Assembly: GCA_025462785.1 (NCBI GenBank) | Contig: JAOAPG010000195.1 | Location: 1 to 26,681 of the forward strand | DNA from: Acidobacteriaceae bacterium | GTDB taxonomy: Bacteria; Acidobacteriota; Terriglobia; Terriglobales; Acidobacteriaceae | Direction: 5' to 3' | DNA length: 26,681 nucleotides | Position numbers and translations under genes: made by a program | Shown here: positions 8,548 to 17,641 of the stretch, piece by piece | How the letters are laid out: each line of letters opens with the position of its first letter | How positions within the stretch are numbered: the first letter of the stretch is position 1 | Notes under the pieces: generated by a model | Databases searched by the model: none | The model's input: only the letters and a program-made list of their open reading frames with translations | What the model was told of the DNA's origin: nothing

Positions 8548-9375
8548 ATGAAGAGCGAAAAGCTGCGAAGACTCGTCGCCTTACCATTCATGATGTGTTG
8601 CGCGACGTTTCTACTCGCGCAACAAGTCCGAGAGGTTAAGAATCTACTCGAAGGAAATGCGCAAGCCATTGCGAATGGTAAGGCAAATTTTAGAGCGAAC
8701 TGTTCTCAATGCCATGGATTAGACGCAACTGGTGGACTGCGAGCGCCAAGTCTTGTGAGTGGAAAGTTTACTCACGGCGCCTCTGATGCGGATTTGTTCT
8801 CCACTATCCTTCATGGAGTTCCCAGTACGCTGATGCCCGGCAATGATCTCACGGACGATGAAACATGGGAGGTAATTGCATTTTTACGCAGTATGCAACC
8901 TAAATCCGAGGCCGTGATTGCTGGAGACGCTCAAGCCGGAGAGAAATATTTTTGGAGTGCCGGTGGCTGTGCGTCCTGTCATATGGTGCGCGGGCGAGGT
9001 GGAAGGCTAGGACCTGATTTGTCGCGAGTAAGCGCGTCGCGTTCAGCCGCTTATATTACCGAATCGTTGCGAGAACCCAGTAAGCAGCTCTCGGATGGAC
9101 TGCTCGAGCCAGGGCACGATTCGCCAATCGCGGGCGACACAGTCACAATCACGATAAGCAGTGGGGAGAAAATTATCGGAATCGCCAAAAACGAAGATAC
9201 CTTTTCGATTCAGCTGCTCGATCTTCAGGGTGAACTGAGATTGTTTTCAAAGAGCGATGTTCAGAGTATTGTTCACGAACGTAAATCGCTGATGCCAAGA
9301 TATACCGAAGCAAAGCTATCTAATCCGGCGTTGCAGGATTTGCTCGCCTACCTCGAGACACTGCGTGGAGAGTAA
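8548..9375 (+). CDS. Secreted dihaem cytochrome c with a TIGR02603-like C-terminal domain
   Basis: The 275-residue product has a signal peptide (MKSEKLRRLVALPFMMCCATFLLA) and two haem c sites, CSQCH at about 52-56 and CASCH at about 141-145. The first domain is a class I cytochrome c, with a likely Met ligand in LMPG. The second resembles the planctomycete/verrucomicrobial haem-binding domain: GPDLSRV follows the haem motif, then a small beta unit, then SLMPRY and LQDLLAYLETL at the end. It should work in the periplasm. It stops 7 bases before the PQQ dehydrogenase gene, so it is very likely that enzyme's electron acceptor. An in-frame start at 8500 is possible, but it would put 16 residues before the signal peptide and overlap the ALDH gene, so I prefer 8548. 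Confidence 0.85.
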   Translation: MKSEKLRRLVALPFMMCCATFLLAQQVREVKNLLEGNAQAIANGKANFRANCSQCHGLDATGGLRAPSLVSGKFTHGASDADLFSTILHGVPSTLMPGNDLTDDETWEVIAFLRSMQPKSEAVIAGDAQAGEKYFWSAGGCASCHMVRGRGGRLGPDLSRVSASRSAAYITESLREPSKQLSDGLLEPGHDSPIAGDTVTITISSGEKIIGIAKNEDTFSIQLLDLQGELRLFSKSDVQSIVHERKSLMPRYTEAKLSNPALQDLLAYLETLRGE

Positions 9376-9382
9376 ATATCGG

Positions 9383-10990
9383 ATGCGAAAGAGAAGTTCA
9401 CGGCAATTCCTGGAGAACATCGCGGTCGTTGCACTGCTCTTTGCAAATATCTCCGCGGCGCAGGTTACGACGGCGCGAATTGAAGACGCGTCCCGGGAGC
9501 CGGGGAACTGGCTGACATATTCCGGCACGTATGACGGCCATCGTTATAGCGGATTGAAGCAGATCACGACCAAGGACGTGTCGCAGCTAGCCGCCCAGTG
9601 GGTCTTTCAGACCCCGGTTACGGGGAAGTTTGAGGCCACGCCGTTAATCGATGACGGAGTGATGTATTTCACCGTGGCGAATAGCAATGCATATGCCATC
9701 GATGCGCAGAGAGGGAAGACCATTTGGCATTACGAGCGGGCCCTTCCAGAAAAGCTGCGTCTTTGCTGCGGAGCCGTGAATCGTGGTTTCGCCATGCTAG
9801 GTGATCGGGTGTTTATGACCACGCTGGATGCACACGTGATCGCTCTGGACAGCAAGACGGGTAGCGTCATTTGGGACACGAAGGCCGCTGACTACGAGAA
9901 AGGGTACACCTTTACGGTAGCGCCGCTCGTTGTAAAAGATAAGGTGATCGTCGGCGTCTCCGGTGGTGAGTACGGCATTCAGGGGTTCATCGATGCCTAT
10001 GATACGAAAACGGGCGCGCTGGCGTGGCGATTCCATACGATTCCAGGACCCGGTGAGCCGGGTCACGGGAGTTGGGAAGGAGATTCCTGGACGCGTGGCG
10101 GCGCACCGGCATGGGTCACTGGTACTTATGATCCCGAGTTAAATCTCCTTTATTGGCCCACGGGAAATCCGGCGCCATCGAATAACGGTTCCCAAAGGCA
10201 CGGGGATAATCTCTACAGCAATTCGATACTCGCTCTAGACCCGGATAATGGGAAGCTCAAGTGGTACTTCCAATTCACCCCGTTCGATCTCCACGACTGG
10301 GATGCAACAGAATCGCCGATCCTGATCGACTCAACAATTGACGGACAGAAACGAAAGTTGCTGCTGCAAGCCAACCGCAATGGATTCTTTTACGTGCTCG
10401 ACCGCACGAACGGAAAGTTCGTATTGGGGAAGCCTTACGCGAAACAAACATGGGCGAAAGGATTGGACGCAAATGGGCGACCGGTCCTCCTGCCGGGCGT
10501 AGATCCAACTCTGGAGGGTGTACCGGTGTGCCCTGGAGCATATGGCGCAACAAATTTCATGGCGCCTTCCTACAGCCCTCTGACTGGCCTCTTCTATGTG
10601 ACCTCGCGCGAGCAGTGTGATGTTTTTTCGGCGGATTCTCAAAATTATCGGCTGGGTCGTGCGTACATCGGCAGCAATTATGTTCCGGTGATGAATGCAA
10701 AAGACCGTGGATTTCTTACAGCCATAGATCCGAAGACGGGCGATGCCCGCTGGCGTTTCGAATACTTTGGCGCTTCCTGGGCTGGAACGTTGTCGACTGC
10801 TGGTGGTCTTGTCTTCTCCGGTGACATAGGAGGGAACCTGATTGCCTTCGACGCGCAAAGTGGAAAAGCGCTCTGGCATTTTCCGACGGGCGCCGCAGTT
10901 TATGCTGCTCCCGTGAGTTACGAAGTGGCTGGGAAACAGTACGTCGCGATCGGGGCGGGAAATGCAGTTTTTAGTTTCGCACTTCCATAG
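9383..10990 (+). CDS. PQQ-dependent alcohol dehydrogenase (methanol/ethanol family) with a DxD metal motif
   Basis: About 535 residues, a periplasmic eight-bladed propeller quinoprotein with signal peptide. Hallmarks, numbered from the in-frame GTG at 9365: vicinal Cys134-Cys135 in LRLCCGAVNRG (the disulfide over PQQ), Glu202 in SGGEYGIQG and Asn268 in TGNPAP (metal ligands), and Asp311 in HDWDATES (catalytic base). Asp313, two residues on, sits where lanthanide-dependent XoxF/ExaF enzymes carry an extra aspartate and calcium enzymes carry Ala or Ser. No haem motif is present, so this is the type that passes electrons to a separate cytochrome, probably the gene just upstream. I prefer the ATG at 9383, with GGAGAG about 10 bases upstream, over the GTG at 9365 that overlaps the cytochrome gene. 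Substrate unknown: alcohol or aldehyde. Confidence 0.88.
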   Translation: MRKRSSRQFLENIAVVALLFANISAAQVTTARIEDASREPGNWLTYSGTYDGHRYSGLKQITTKDVSQLAAQWVFQTPVTGKFEATPLIDDGVMYFTVANSNAYAIDAQRGKTIWHYERALPEKLRLCCGAVNRGFAMLGDRVFMTTLDAHVIALDSKTGSVIWDTKAADYEKGYTFTVAPLVVKDKVIVGVSGGEYGIQGFIDAYDTKTGALAWRFHTIPGPGEPGHGSWEGDSWTRGGAPAWVTGTYDPELNLLYWPTGNPAPSNNGSQRHGDNLYSNSILALDPDNGKLKWYFQFTPFDLHDWDATESPILIDSTIDGQKRKLLLQANRNGFFYVLDRTNGKFVLGKPYAKQTWAKGLDANGRPVLLPGVDPTLEGVPVCPGAYGATNFMAPSYSPLTGLFYVTSREQCDVFSADSQNYRLGRAYIGSNYVPVMNAKDRGFLTAIDPKTGDARWRFEYFGASWAGTLSTAGGLVFSGDIGGNLIAFDAQSGKALWHFPTGAAVYAAPVSYEVAGKQYVAIGAGNAVFSFALP

Positions 10991-11084
10991 AACAAAGTTC
11001 CCGGATCGAAAGGATTGTAGGCGCTGGAACATTGATTCAGGTCAGGCAATCGCAGCCAAGTAGCGCGCAGAGTTTCATAACATC

Positions 11085-12476
11085 ATGACAACATTAGCCC
11101 GCAAACTCCGTCTAGTCGACTACTTCGTGCTTGGCTTCGGAGTGATGGTGGGAACTGCCTGGCTGGTCGTCATGGATGACATCCTGCAGCGCGGTGGGCC
11201 TCTGGGCGCAATCTTGGGATTCACTGGTGGCGCCATTATGTTGTTGCCGATCGGTTACGTTTACAGCCAACTAGTGAAGGCCATTCCCGATGCTGCTGGT
11301 GAAGCGGCTTACGTGGCTAAATTCTTCTCTCCGCGGATAAGTTTTCTGGCCGGTTGGATGATGCTACTGTGCTACTTCCTGACATGCCCCTTCGAAGCAC
11401 TGGCCGCGGGCCGCATCAGCGGCTATTTATTCCCTTCATTCAATACGATGGAGTTGTACCGATTGGGTGGACAACCAGTCTACCTACCCCATGTACTTCT
11501 TGGGCTCACGATTACCGTCTTGTTGACTTGGCTGAATTGCCGGGGAATCCAGGCGAGCGCGCGATTAGCGAAGGCGACGACGTTCACCTTCCTGACTCTC
11601 GTCTTAATTTTTGCGGCTGCGGGTGCCAAGCACGGAAGCACAGCTAATCTTCATCCATTATTCAGCCACTCCCCGTTATTGTCCGTGCTGCTGGTTTGGC
11701 AGGTGGTTCCTTGGCTGATTGCCGGCTTTGAATCGGTTGGTAAGTCGGTGGAAGAAGCCAGTCCCGATTTCCCCAAAACTAACTTTTCCGTTGCCATCAT
11801 GCTCACCATCTTTTCCGGACTCGTATTCTTCTGGATCGTGATCTGGTCTGTCGCCTACGTTGCACCTTGGCAGACTCTCAAAAGCAACGAACAATTTCCC
11901 ACCGCAGTGGCATTCGAACAAGCGCTGCATGCGCACTGGATCGTTACGCTGATCATGGCGTCAGCATTTGTTGCTTTGCTACAAGCGTTCAATGCCAATA
12001 TGGTGGCCTCGTCACGACTGTTCTTTGCGATGGGAAGACGAAACCTCCTCGACTCAAGAATCGCGCGCATCCATCCCGTTACGCAAACTCCATCCACGGC
12101 TGTCATTGCCGTGGGTATCGCCTCAGCGATTACTATGCTGCTCGGCGAGGCTGGCTTGGTTCCGATCTTAGAGGTCGGAGCGGCAGCTTCCGCGGTTGGC
12201 TGGATGTCCGCCTGTGCCTCTTATTACTGCATGAAACCGGCGTTTCGTGGCCGCGTCGCTGCCATATTCGGTTTGCTAGTCACTTCGATGATGATCTTTG
12301 TGAAAGTAGTGCCAATGGTTCCGGGTCATTTCAGTAAATACGAGTGGATGGCTCTTGCGATCTGGTTAGCAGTGGGTTTTCTGCTGAGAGCATCGGGACG
12401 TCACGAGAATACCTCCGCAAAACATCAATCTGAAATCTCCAATGTTGCCTGTGAGACGCAGCCTTCAGAGTCCTGA
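11085..12476 (+). CDS. APC-superfamily amino acid/polyamine permease
   Basis: A 463-residue, strongly hydrophobic protein with about 12 predicted membrane helices, the usual APC length. The first helix has the family's unwound substrate-binding stretch (DYFVLGFGVMVGTAWLVVM), followed by the conserved helix 2-3 region ending in AGEAAYVAKFFSPRISFLAGW. It would import an amino acid or amine across the inner membrane by proton or solute coupling. The stop lies 10 bases before the FAD oxidase start, so the two are almost certainly co-transcribed. This is the arrangement seen for transporter and oxidase in polyamine (Puu) systems. No strong ribosome site is visible before the ATG. The substrate is inferred from context only. 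Confidence 0.85.
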   Translation: MTTLARKLRLVDYFVLGFGVMVGTAWLVVMDDILQRGGPLGAILGFTGGAIMLLPIGYVYSQLVKAIPDAAGEAAYVAKFFSPRISFLAGWMMLLCYFLTCPFEALAAGRISGYLFPSFNTMELYRLGGQPVYLPHVLLGLTITVLLTWLNCRGIQASARLAKATTFTFLTLVLIFAAAGAKHGSTANLHPLFSHSPLLSVLLVWQVVPWLIAGFESVGKSVEEASPDFPKTNFSVAIMLTIFSGLVFFWIVIWSVAYVAPWQTLKSNEQFPTAVAFEQALHAHWIVTLIMASAFVALLQAFNANMVASSRLFFAMGRRNLLDSRIARIHPVTQTPSTAVIAVGIASAITMLLGEAGLVPILEVGAAASAVGWMSACASYYCMKPAFRGRVAAIFGLLVTSMMIFVKVVPMVPGHFSKYEWMALAIWLAVGFLLRASGRHENTSAKHQSEISNVACETQPSES

Positions 12477-12486
12477 TCCATTCCAT

Positions 12487-13872
12487 ATGACCGATTACAG
12501 CAGGTATAGCTTCTGGCTCGAAACTGCCGGCGAAGATCTGACTCCGCGTCCGGCGCTGGTTCGCTCTAGTGATGTGGATGTTGCGATTTTGGGTGGCGGC
12601 TATTCGGGACTTTGGGCCGCATATTATTTACTTCGCCAGAATCCCTCATTGAGCATTGCAGTCGTAGAAAAAGAGATCGTTGGTTTCGGAGCGTCCGGAC
12701 GTAATGGCGGGTGGTGCTCGGCCCGTTTTGCAGTAACGCCAACTAGGTTAGAGCAGCGATACGGGCGGGATTCCGCACGAGCCCTAATGCTCGCAATGTA
12801 CGATTCGGTCGACGAAGTCGGACGCGTCTGCGACGAGGAGAAGATCGACGCTCATTTTCATCGAGGCGGAGTTCTCACGTTAGCGCGAGGAGTTCATCAG
12901 TTACCGCTGGTTCGGGCTTCCCATGCCGCTTATGAGCGGTTGGGTCTCGGTGATCGAGTTCGCCTGTTGAGCGCCGACGAGACCAAGGAGAGGGTAAAGG
13001 CGACCAAAGTACTTGGCTCTCTTCACGCATTCCAGGGAGCAAGTCTCCATCCCGGCCGATTGGTTCGAGGATTGGCCCGGGCGGTAGAGCGCCGAGGTGG
13101 CGTTATCTACGAGCAGACTCCCGTCTCTGAATTCGAGGGTGGCACAACGCCGCGACTCCTAACGGCTGCTGGAGAATTACGGGCTCGAAGAGCAATCATT
13201 CTTGGAGGAGAAGCCTATCTCACCCGTTTACGCAAATTGCGTCGTGCGCTATTGCCTATGTATTCGCTGATCACGTTGACCGAGCCGCTCACCCAAGAGC
13301 AATGGTCGCAGATTCGCTGGCAAAATGGCGAGAGTGTCGCATCGTGCAGGTACACTGTCGACTATCTAACCAAAACACGCGACGGACGCATTCTGTTTGG
13401 AAGCCGTGGCGCCCCTTATGCTTTCGGTTCGAAGATCACGGATGAAATGGATCGCCATGCTGAAACTCACGCGGACATGCAGCGTACTCTCGTGGAATGG
13501 TTTCCGGCCTTGCAAGGAATTAAGTTCACGCATTCTTGGGGTGGTCCGGTAGGAATGCCTCGCGACTGGATGCCCACTGTCTCGTTCGATAAGTCTTCAC
13601 GCATAGGAACAGCGCATGGTTACACTGGCCAAGGCGTCTCTACTACCAATCTCGCCGGCAGGCTGCTTGCAGGTTTAGTTGGGGAGAAGCCTACCGGTCT
13701 CGAATCACTGCCGTTAGCACAAAGGCAGTCGCCCACCTGGGAGCCAGAGCCGCTGCGATGGCTGGCGGTTCGTTATATGCAGGATGCCTTTCTGCGAATC
13801 GATACTGCACTCGAGTCTGGACGTTCGCGTCCGATGGACTCGCCTTTGGCGGAGTTCTTGGGCAAACATTAA
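12487..13872 (+). CDS. FAD-dependent amine oxidoreductase (DAO family, PuuB/OrdL-like)
   Basis: A 461-residue flavoprotein without signal peptide, so cytoplasmic. The dinucleotide-binding fold is at the N-terminus (DVAILGGGYSGLWAAYYLL, glycines at about 36-41), followed by an acidic strand end VVEKE. The segment GFGASGRNGGWCSARF is typical of the gamma-glutamylputrescine oxidase (PuuB/OrdL) branch. The C-terminal FAD contact lies in GTAHGYTGQGVSTTNLAGRLLAG. These enzymes oxidise a primary or secondary amine to an imine that hydrolyses to an aldehyde, which the ALDH encoded upstream could then oxidise. The ATG at 12487 is 10 bases after the permease stop. An in-frame ATG at 12442 would overlap that gene and add an unrelated 15-residue tail. 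Exact substrate unknown; glutamylated putrescine is unlikely without a PuuA nearby. Confidence 0.85.
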   Translation: MTDYSRYSFWLETAGEDLTPRPALVRSSDVDVAILGGGYSGLWAAYYLLRQNPSLSIAVVEKEIVGFGASGRNGGWCSARFAVTPTRLEQRYGRDSARALMLAMYDSVDEVGRVCDEEKIDAHFHRGGVLTLARGVHQLPLVRASHAAYERLGLGDRVRLLSADETKERVKATKVLGSLHAFQGASLHPGRLVRGLARAVERRGGVIYEQTPVSEFEGGTTPRLLTAAGELRARRAIILGGEAYLTRLRKLRRALLPMYSLITLTEPLTQEQWSQIRWQNGESVASCRYTVDYLTKTRDGRILFGSRGAPYAFGSKITDEMDRHAETHADMQRTLVEWFPALQGIKFTHSWGGPVGMPRDWMPTVSFDKSSRIGTAHGYTGQGVSTTNLAGRLLAGLVGEKPTGLESLPLAQRQSPTWEPEPLRWLAVRYMQDAFLRIDTALESGRSRPMDSPLAEFLGKH

Positions 13873-13874
13873 GA

Positions 13875-13900
13875 AAAACCTCTTCGAGAGGGCTCTCGAA
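13875..13900 (-). terminator. Hairpin between the convergent oxidase and AraC genes
   Basis: TTCGAGAG and CTCTCGAA (13883-13890 and 13893-13900) form a perfect dyad. It begins directly next to the stop codon of the AraC gene. Read on the minus strand, the stem is followed by GAGG and then a TTTTT run at 13875-13879, which is the layout of an intrinsic terminator. It can also limit read-through from the plus-strand oxidase gene. Confidence 0.65.
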
Positions 13901-14899
13901 TCAGTTCGGCCTCGGATCACAGGTGAACGGGTCAGAGCCCGAGCCAAGGGTCTGCACACTCTTGTGTGCTCCGGCGCGAAAACTCCGAGGGCCGATCCCA
14001 AATTGCTTTTTGAACGACCGGCTGAAATGGGCGGAATCGCTGAATCCCCAGAAAAATGCGATCTCGGTGATTGTTTTTTCTTGAAACCGCGTGTCGGCAA
14101 AATTGCGGCGACATTGATCCAGCCGACGCATGCGAATCCAATCTCCCACGCTTTGTCCTTTGAGGGCGAAGAGTCGGTGCACGTGGCGTACCGAGATACC
14201 GAGCGCCGCAGCAATGGTGATAGGTCCGAGTTCAGGATCTGGCAGATGAGTTTCTATGAAGGCTTGAATACGCGACGTGAGTTCGGCATGGTGCCGCGTT
14301 TCTTGTATTTCCCCTCCGGAGTGCCGGAAGCAGGCGGACAAGATTTCAAAGTAGGCTTCCAGTGCGGCCGTCCCTTCTTGCGGTTTCAGGACATCGGCTT
14401 CGTGAAAAAGTGAGGTGGCGATCCGAAACAGTGTTGCGCCCAGTCCAACTTGCCCAGAAATTCGCTGCGCGATAGGAAGAATACTGCTCTGCAACCGGTT
14501 CTCAAGCACGCGGCGTGGCACGCGAAGGTAGAGCCGTGCTCCCTCGCCGAGACAGCGGGACGACCACGGTTGCCCGGTATCAATCAAAGTGCTGTCGCCA
14601 GGTTGCAAGATGTTCGTTACGCCATTTTGTGAATAGGAACGCTCTCCTTCCAATTGACTGATGGCCATGCAATCAGCATTTTCCGAAGTGGAGGAAGGTG
14701 ATTCTACAAACGAAAGTGCACTTGAATAGAAGCGCATCAATTCGAGTCCCGCCACATCTCGAATTTCTATGGAGCCGCGAAATGGAGAATGCTTCGGAAC
14801 CTGAATTCGGTAGTCGCCGCAAATCTGTTGCGCTTTCCATTGCCACGCGGCTAATCGGTCAGATGCTGGTACCAGTTCGGTTGAAAATGAATTGGACAT
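13901..14899 (-). CDS. AraC-family transcriptional regulator, FeaR-like
   Basis: The 332-residue protein has an N-terminal sensor region (about 10-190) of the AraC-binding-like type, with LQPGDSTLIDTGQPW as the cupin-like turn. The C-terminal AraC DNA-binding domain spans about 208-310. Its two helix-turn-helices are ITIAAALGISVRHVHRLF and TEIAFFWGFSDSAHFSRSF, followed by the usual GIGPRSFR. FeaR of E. coli, which has the same architecture, activates an amine oxidase gene and an aldehyde dehydrogenase gene. That makes this a strong candidate for the local amine-responsive activator. GAGGAA sits about 10 bases upstream of the ATG. The gene faces the oxidase gene tail to tail and lies between the two catabolic operons. 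The last 20 or so residues after the domain are Ser/Gly/Asp-rich and not conserved in the family as I know it. Confidence 0.88.
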   Translation of the reverse strand: MSNSFSTELVPASDRLAAWQWKAQQICGDYRIQVPKHSPFRGSIEIRDVAGLELMRFYSSALSFVESPSSTSENADCMAISQLEGERSYSQNGVTNILQPGDSTLIDTGQPWSSRCLGEGARLYLRVPRRVLENRLQSSILPIAQRISGQVGLGATLFRIATSLFHEADVLKPQEGTAALEAYFEILSACFRHSGGEIQETRHHAELTSRIQAFIETHLPDPELGPITIAAALGISVRHVHRLFALKGQSVGDWIRMRRLDQCRRNFADTRFQEKTITEIAFFWGFSDSAHFSRSFKKQFGIGPRSFRAGAHKSVQTLGSGSDPFTCDPRPN

Positions 14900-15000
14900 A
14901 GTCTCAATTCCTCGGGGCGATTATAGTTCGCCTTCTCTCTGGCCATGTGAAGCCAACGAAGTTACTACAAGAACTCGTGCTTAACAACCCGTCTTCGCGT

Positions 15001-15660
15001 TCAGGGAAAAAACCCATGCGAAAGCCAGTACTCTAACGATGCTTCTACGCGAAATTGAGGCAAAACTCTGCCTGACGGGAATTGGAGCCGGGAGCTTTGG
15101 GATTCATGACACGCCTTGCATCCCGTACTGGCTTCCTTCTGACGATGGCAATCCACGCAGCCTCCCATGGTGGTCACGTTCGTTGTTCTGGCCACGACAT
15201 CCATCTGATCCACTTGGCCGTGGCACGACTCACATTTCAACCCGGCTTCAGAATGAGTGCGATGACTCCAATACACAAATCCGGGAACGGCGTAAACTCT
15301 CGCCCAAGGAACTGGCTGATGCTCCTGATCGTATTGCGCGAGTCTGCGAATGGCGGGTTTGTCTTTCGCAATGCCAGAGTGGCATGCCATACACTTCGCG
15401 GTTGTTGGGAACGTAATCTGATTGCCGGGATCTGGATTTTGATGACAAAAGCCGCAAGTAAGCTCAGCGGCGGCATGGGTTTTGTGACTGAACGGAATCG
15501 GTTGCACAGGCGCAGCTGAAGTCTCGCCCCCACTCTTGCTGTTGGGATTCGTTTGCGACCCGGAGGTTTGACCAGCACAGAGCGGAACCGCTGCAAGAAC
15601 GCAAGTAATGAACGCAAGAGCACATCGCGAGACGCCATCGCTGAACGTTCTTTTTTTCAT
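15001..15660 (-). CDS. Secreted pentahaem cytochrome c (cytochrome c3/c7-like)
   Basis: A 219-residue protein with a signal peptide (to about residue 30) and a low-complexity Ser/Gly/Asn linker. Five haem c sites follow: CGFCH 69-73, CMACH 90-94, CESCH 143-147, CVDCH 168-172 and CKACH 181-185. Extra histidines in PFSHKTH (59, 62) and YWSHRTH (133, 136) precede haems 1 and 3, as in c3/c7 proteins where such residues are distal ligands. The SHxxH...CxxCH unit occurs twice, which suggests an internal duplication plus one added haem. It is the last gene of the operon, 25 bases after the second flavoprotein gene. An electron acceptor role for the two flavoproteins in the periplasm is inferred from this position. 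Confidence 0.88.
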   Translation of the reverse strand: MKKRTFSDGVSRCALAFITCVLAAVPLCAGQTSGSQTNPNSKSGGETSAAPVQPIPFSHKTHAAAELTCGFCHQNPDPGNQITFPTTAKCMACHSGIAKDKPAIRRLAQYDQEHQPVPWARVYAVPGFVYWSHRTHSEAGLKCESCHGQVDQMDVVARTTNVTTMGGCVDCHRQKEASTGCKACHESQSSRLQFPSGRVLPQFRVEASLEYWLSHGFFP

Positions 15661-15685
15661 GAAGCTACTTTTTGAAGCAAACTTC

Positions 15686-17602
15686 TTAAGTCAGACCTTG
15701 TCGCACCAGTAATTCCTGCACCGCGCGATTGGCCTCGTCCATGGCTTGATTGGTGAAGGCAGCCGCTCCGGCATCGGAATTCGCAATCGACACCAATCCA
15801 AAACGCTGCCGACCAATGATGTGCGGACGCTGCTCGATTGGAACATCCGGATCTGCCAGCGAGTCGTAAGTGTAAGCGTAGCCGTACGGCCATCGATTCA
15901 CCGTGATTGCGACAATATCCTCTGCCGGATCGAAGCCGCCCGCCGCCAGCATGCGCCCGAGTTGTTGCCGAATCTGAAGTTCGAATTGCTCAAAGGTCGT
16001 CGAAAGAAGTTCTTGTTGCCCTATACGGTTTTGCTCCTTGCGCGCAAGTCCTGGCTTGTTTGGATTGGCAATCATGTGGACGAGAATCGGCTGATCCGGT
16101 GTGGTCACGCCCTCATAGCCTCCGACCTTTGTGCCTGGATCAAGCGAAACGTACGGGTAGTACATCCCGGGTGCGCTGAAACGGGAAACTCCCAGTTTTT
16201 GAAACGCGGTCCATCGCTTGAGCAGCACGTTGGTGTACATCATCGGAACTTTGACCGGATATTCGAGGGCTTCTTTTTGACGAGACGGAATCTCCGGAAT
16301 GAGAGAGGGGATCAGGCGGTTGTAGCACGCCAAAATACAGTTGCGAGCGCGAACGGCGTAGAGTTGGCCGTCGCGGCGGTATGCAATTTTGACCCAAGCT
16401 GCCGTCTCAGGCGATCCCTCATGCTGAACACGGATGACCGGACTGCTGAGCCGAATGCGCATTCGAGAGTTCGGCTCATCGAGCTTCGCATAATCGAGCG
16501 AAGCTTGAACGATGGTGTCCATCGACTGCTGGGCGGGCAGAGCCGCGGGAATCAACTTCCCAACCAGGAGGCGAGCGATGGAGGCGTTGCCGTCAGGGAA
16601 GTGAAAAAAGAAGGAACCTTCGTTATAGCTCGCACCCAACTTCAAACCAAGCCCATTGAATCCAACAGCGTCGTGCTGTGCTGCTTCGAGTGCGGGCATG
16701 GTGTCAACACGTTTGTTGTTCCGTTCGCCGTCTCCGAGGAACACGGGAAGCGCACCAGGGTCCATCTTCGCAATGTTGAGCAAGTAATCCTGATAACTGA
16801 TTTTGGCTAACTTAGCCTTTTTCTCCTCGACGGTTAAACCGGCCATATAGTCGGGGTTTTTCCCGTGCAATCGGATCAAATCATTCCTCGCAGCATCGGA
16901 GAGTGGAGCTTTCGCAAAAAAATCTTTCCAGGGAAGACGTCCGTGTCCTGCGACCACGCGGTCTTCACCAAAGTGCTCTTTATCGAAGAACATTGCAGAC
17001 GCGAGGCTGTATTTAGTTTCGAGCTCATGGTTCACGAATTCTGGATAGCGCTCAACCGCCACTCCCAGTTCTTTCAATAAAGCTTTGGCGCCATAGCTGT
17101 ACGGATACACCGTCGCGATCGCCATCGTTCCACCAAACCCTATAAAGGTACGGCCTTGATAATGAAATTCGTTTCGTTTGGCATGCCCGCCAAAATCGTC
17201 GTGGTTATCAAGAATCAAAATTCGCCGATCCGTGCCGAGAGCAGTGCGATAGAAGTGCGCTGCGGACAATCCTGAAATGCCCGCGCCTACAATCACTAAG
17301 TCGTACTCTTCGTGAATCTCGTTGTCAGCAACCGGAAACTCGGTGTACTTACCTTCGTGAATGTGATCGAACTCCGCCACAGCATCTGGATAATTGCCGC
17401 GAAGCGCTGATCGCAGAGGCGGATAATTGGCGGCATCGGAACTTTCGTTCTTGCCAGAAGAAGGCTGCTGTGCCGCGAACACATTCGGACCATTAAGAGC
17501 GGCGTATGCTCCCGTTACTCCGACAGCCACGCCGTTCAAAAAGTCGCGACGTGTGATGGAGCGGCCCATCCCCAACTTTTGATATTCGTCCGAATTACCC
17601 AT
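15686..17602 (-). CDS. Tat-exported FAD amine dehydrogenase 2, spermidine dehydrogenase (SpdH)-like
   Basis: About 638 residues. The twin-arginine signal SITRRDFLNGVAVGVTGAY lies near the start. The FAD fold (EYDLVIVGAGISGLSAAHFY) and the family block LDNHDDFGGHAKRNEFHY follow about 90 residues later. The C-terminal block PAEDIVAITVNRWPYGYAY, then FGLVSIANSDAGA, is what I know from spermidine dehydrogenases and their relatives. Such enzymes are reported as flavohaemoproteins that cleave polyamines at the secondary amine and donate electrons to acceptors other than O2. I chose the ATG at 17602, with GGAG five bases upstream, over the GTG at 17632. It is 39 bases downstream of its paralogue and shares the fold throughout, but differs in the middle (about 310-350) and before the FAD site. 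That difference suggests a different substrate. Confidence 0.82.
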   Translation of the reverse strand: MGNSDEYQKLGMGRSITRRDFLNGVAVGVTGAYAALNGPNVFAAQQPSSGKNESSDAANYPPLRSALRGNYPDAVAEFDHIHEGKYTEFPVADNEIHEEYDLVIVGAGISGLSAAHFYRTALGTDRRILILDNHDDFGGHAKRNEFHYQGRTFIGFGGTMAIATVYPYSYGAKALLKELGVAVERYPEFVNHELETKYSLASAMFFDKEHFGEDRVVAGHGRLPWKDFFAKAPLSDAARNDLIRLHGKNPDYMAGLTVEEKKAKLAKISYQDYLLNIAKMDPGALPVFLGDGERNNKRVDTMPALEAAQHDAVGFNGLGLKLGASYNEGSFFFHFPDGNASIARLLVGKLIPAALPAQQSMDTIVQASLDYAKLDEPNSRMRIRLSSPVIRVQHEGSPETAAWVKIAYRRDGQLYAVRARNCILACYNRLIPSLIPEIPSRQKEALEYPVKVPMMYTNVLLKRWTAFQKLGVSRFSAPGMYYPYVSLDPGTKVGGYEGVTTPDQPILVHMIANPNKPGLARKEQNRIGQQELLSTTFEQFELQIRQQLGRMLAAGGFDPAEDIVAITVNRWPYGYAYTYDSLADPDVPIEQRPHIIGRQRFGLVSIANSDAGAAAFTNQAMDEANRAVQELLVRQGLT

Positions 17603-17641
17603 CTCATCTCCAGAGTCTTGTCGGTTCGTCACTTTATTTGG

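Noticed and set aside
10331..11032. 233-codon minus-strand frame
   Set aside because: It is antisense to the conserved C-terminal half of the PQQ dehydrogenase, with random-looking composition.
15746..16810. Long 354-codon plus-strand frame
   Set aside because: It lies entirely inside the minus-strand flavoprotein 2 gene, which has clear FAD and Tat motifs. The plus-strand product has no family resemblance and is an antisense shadow.
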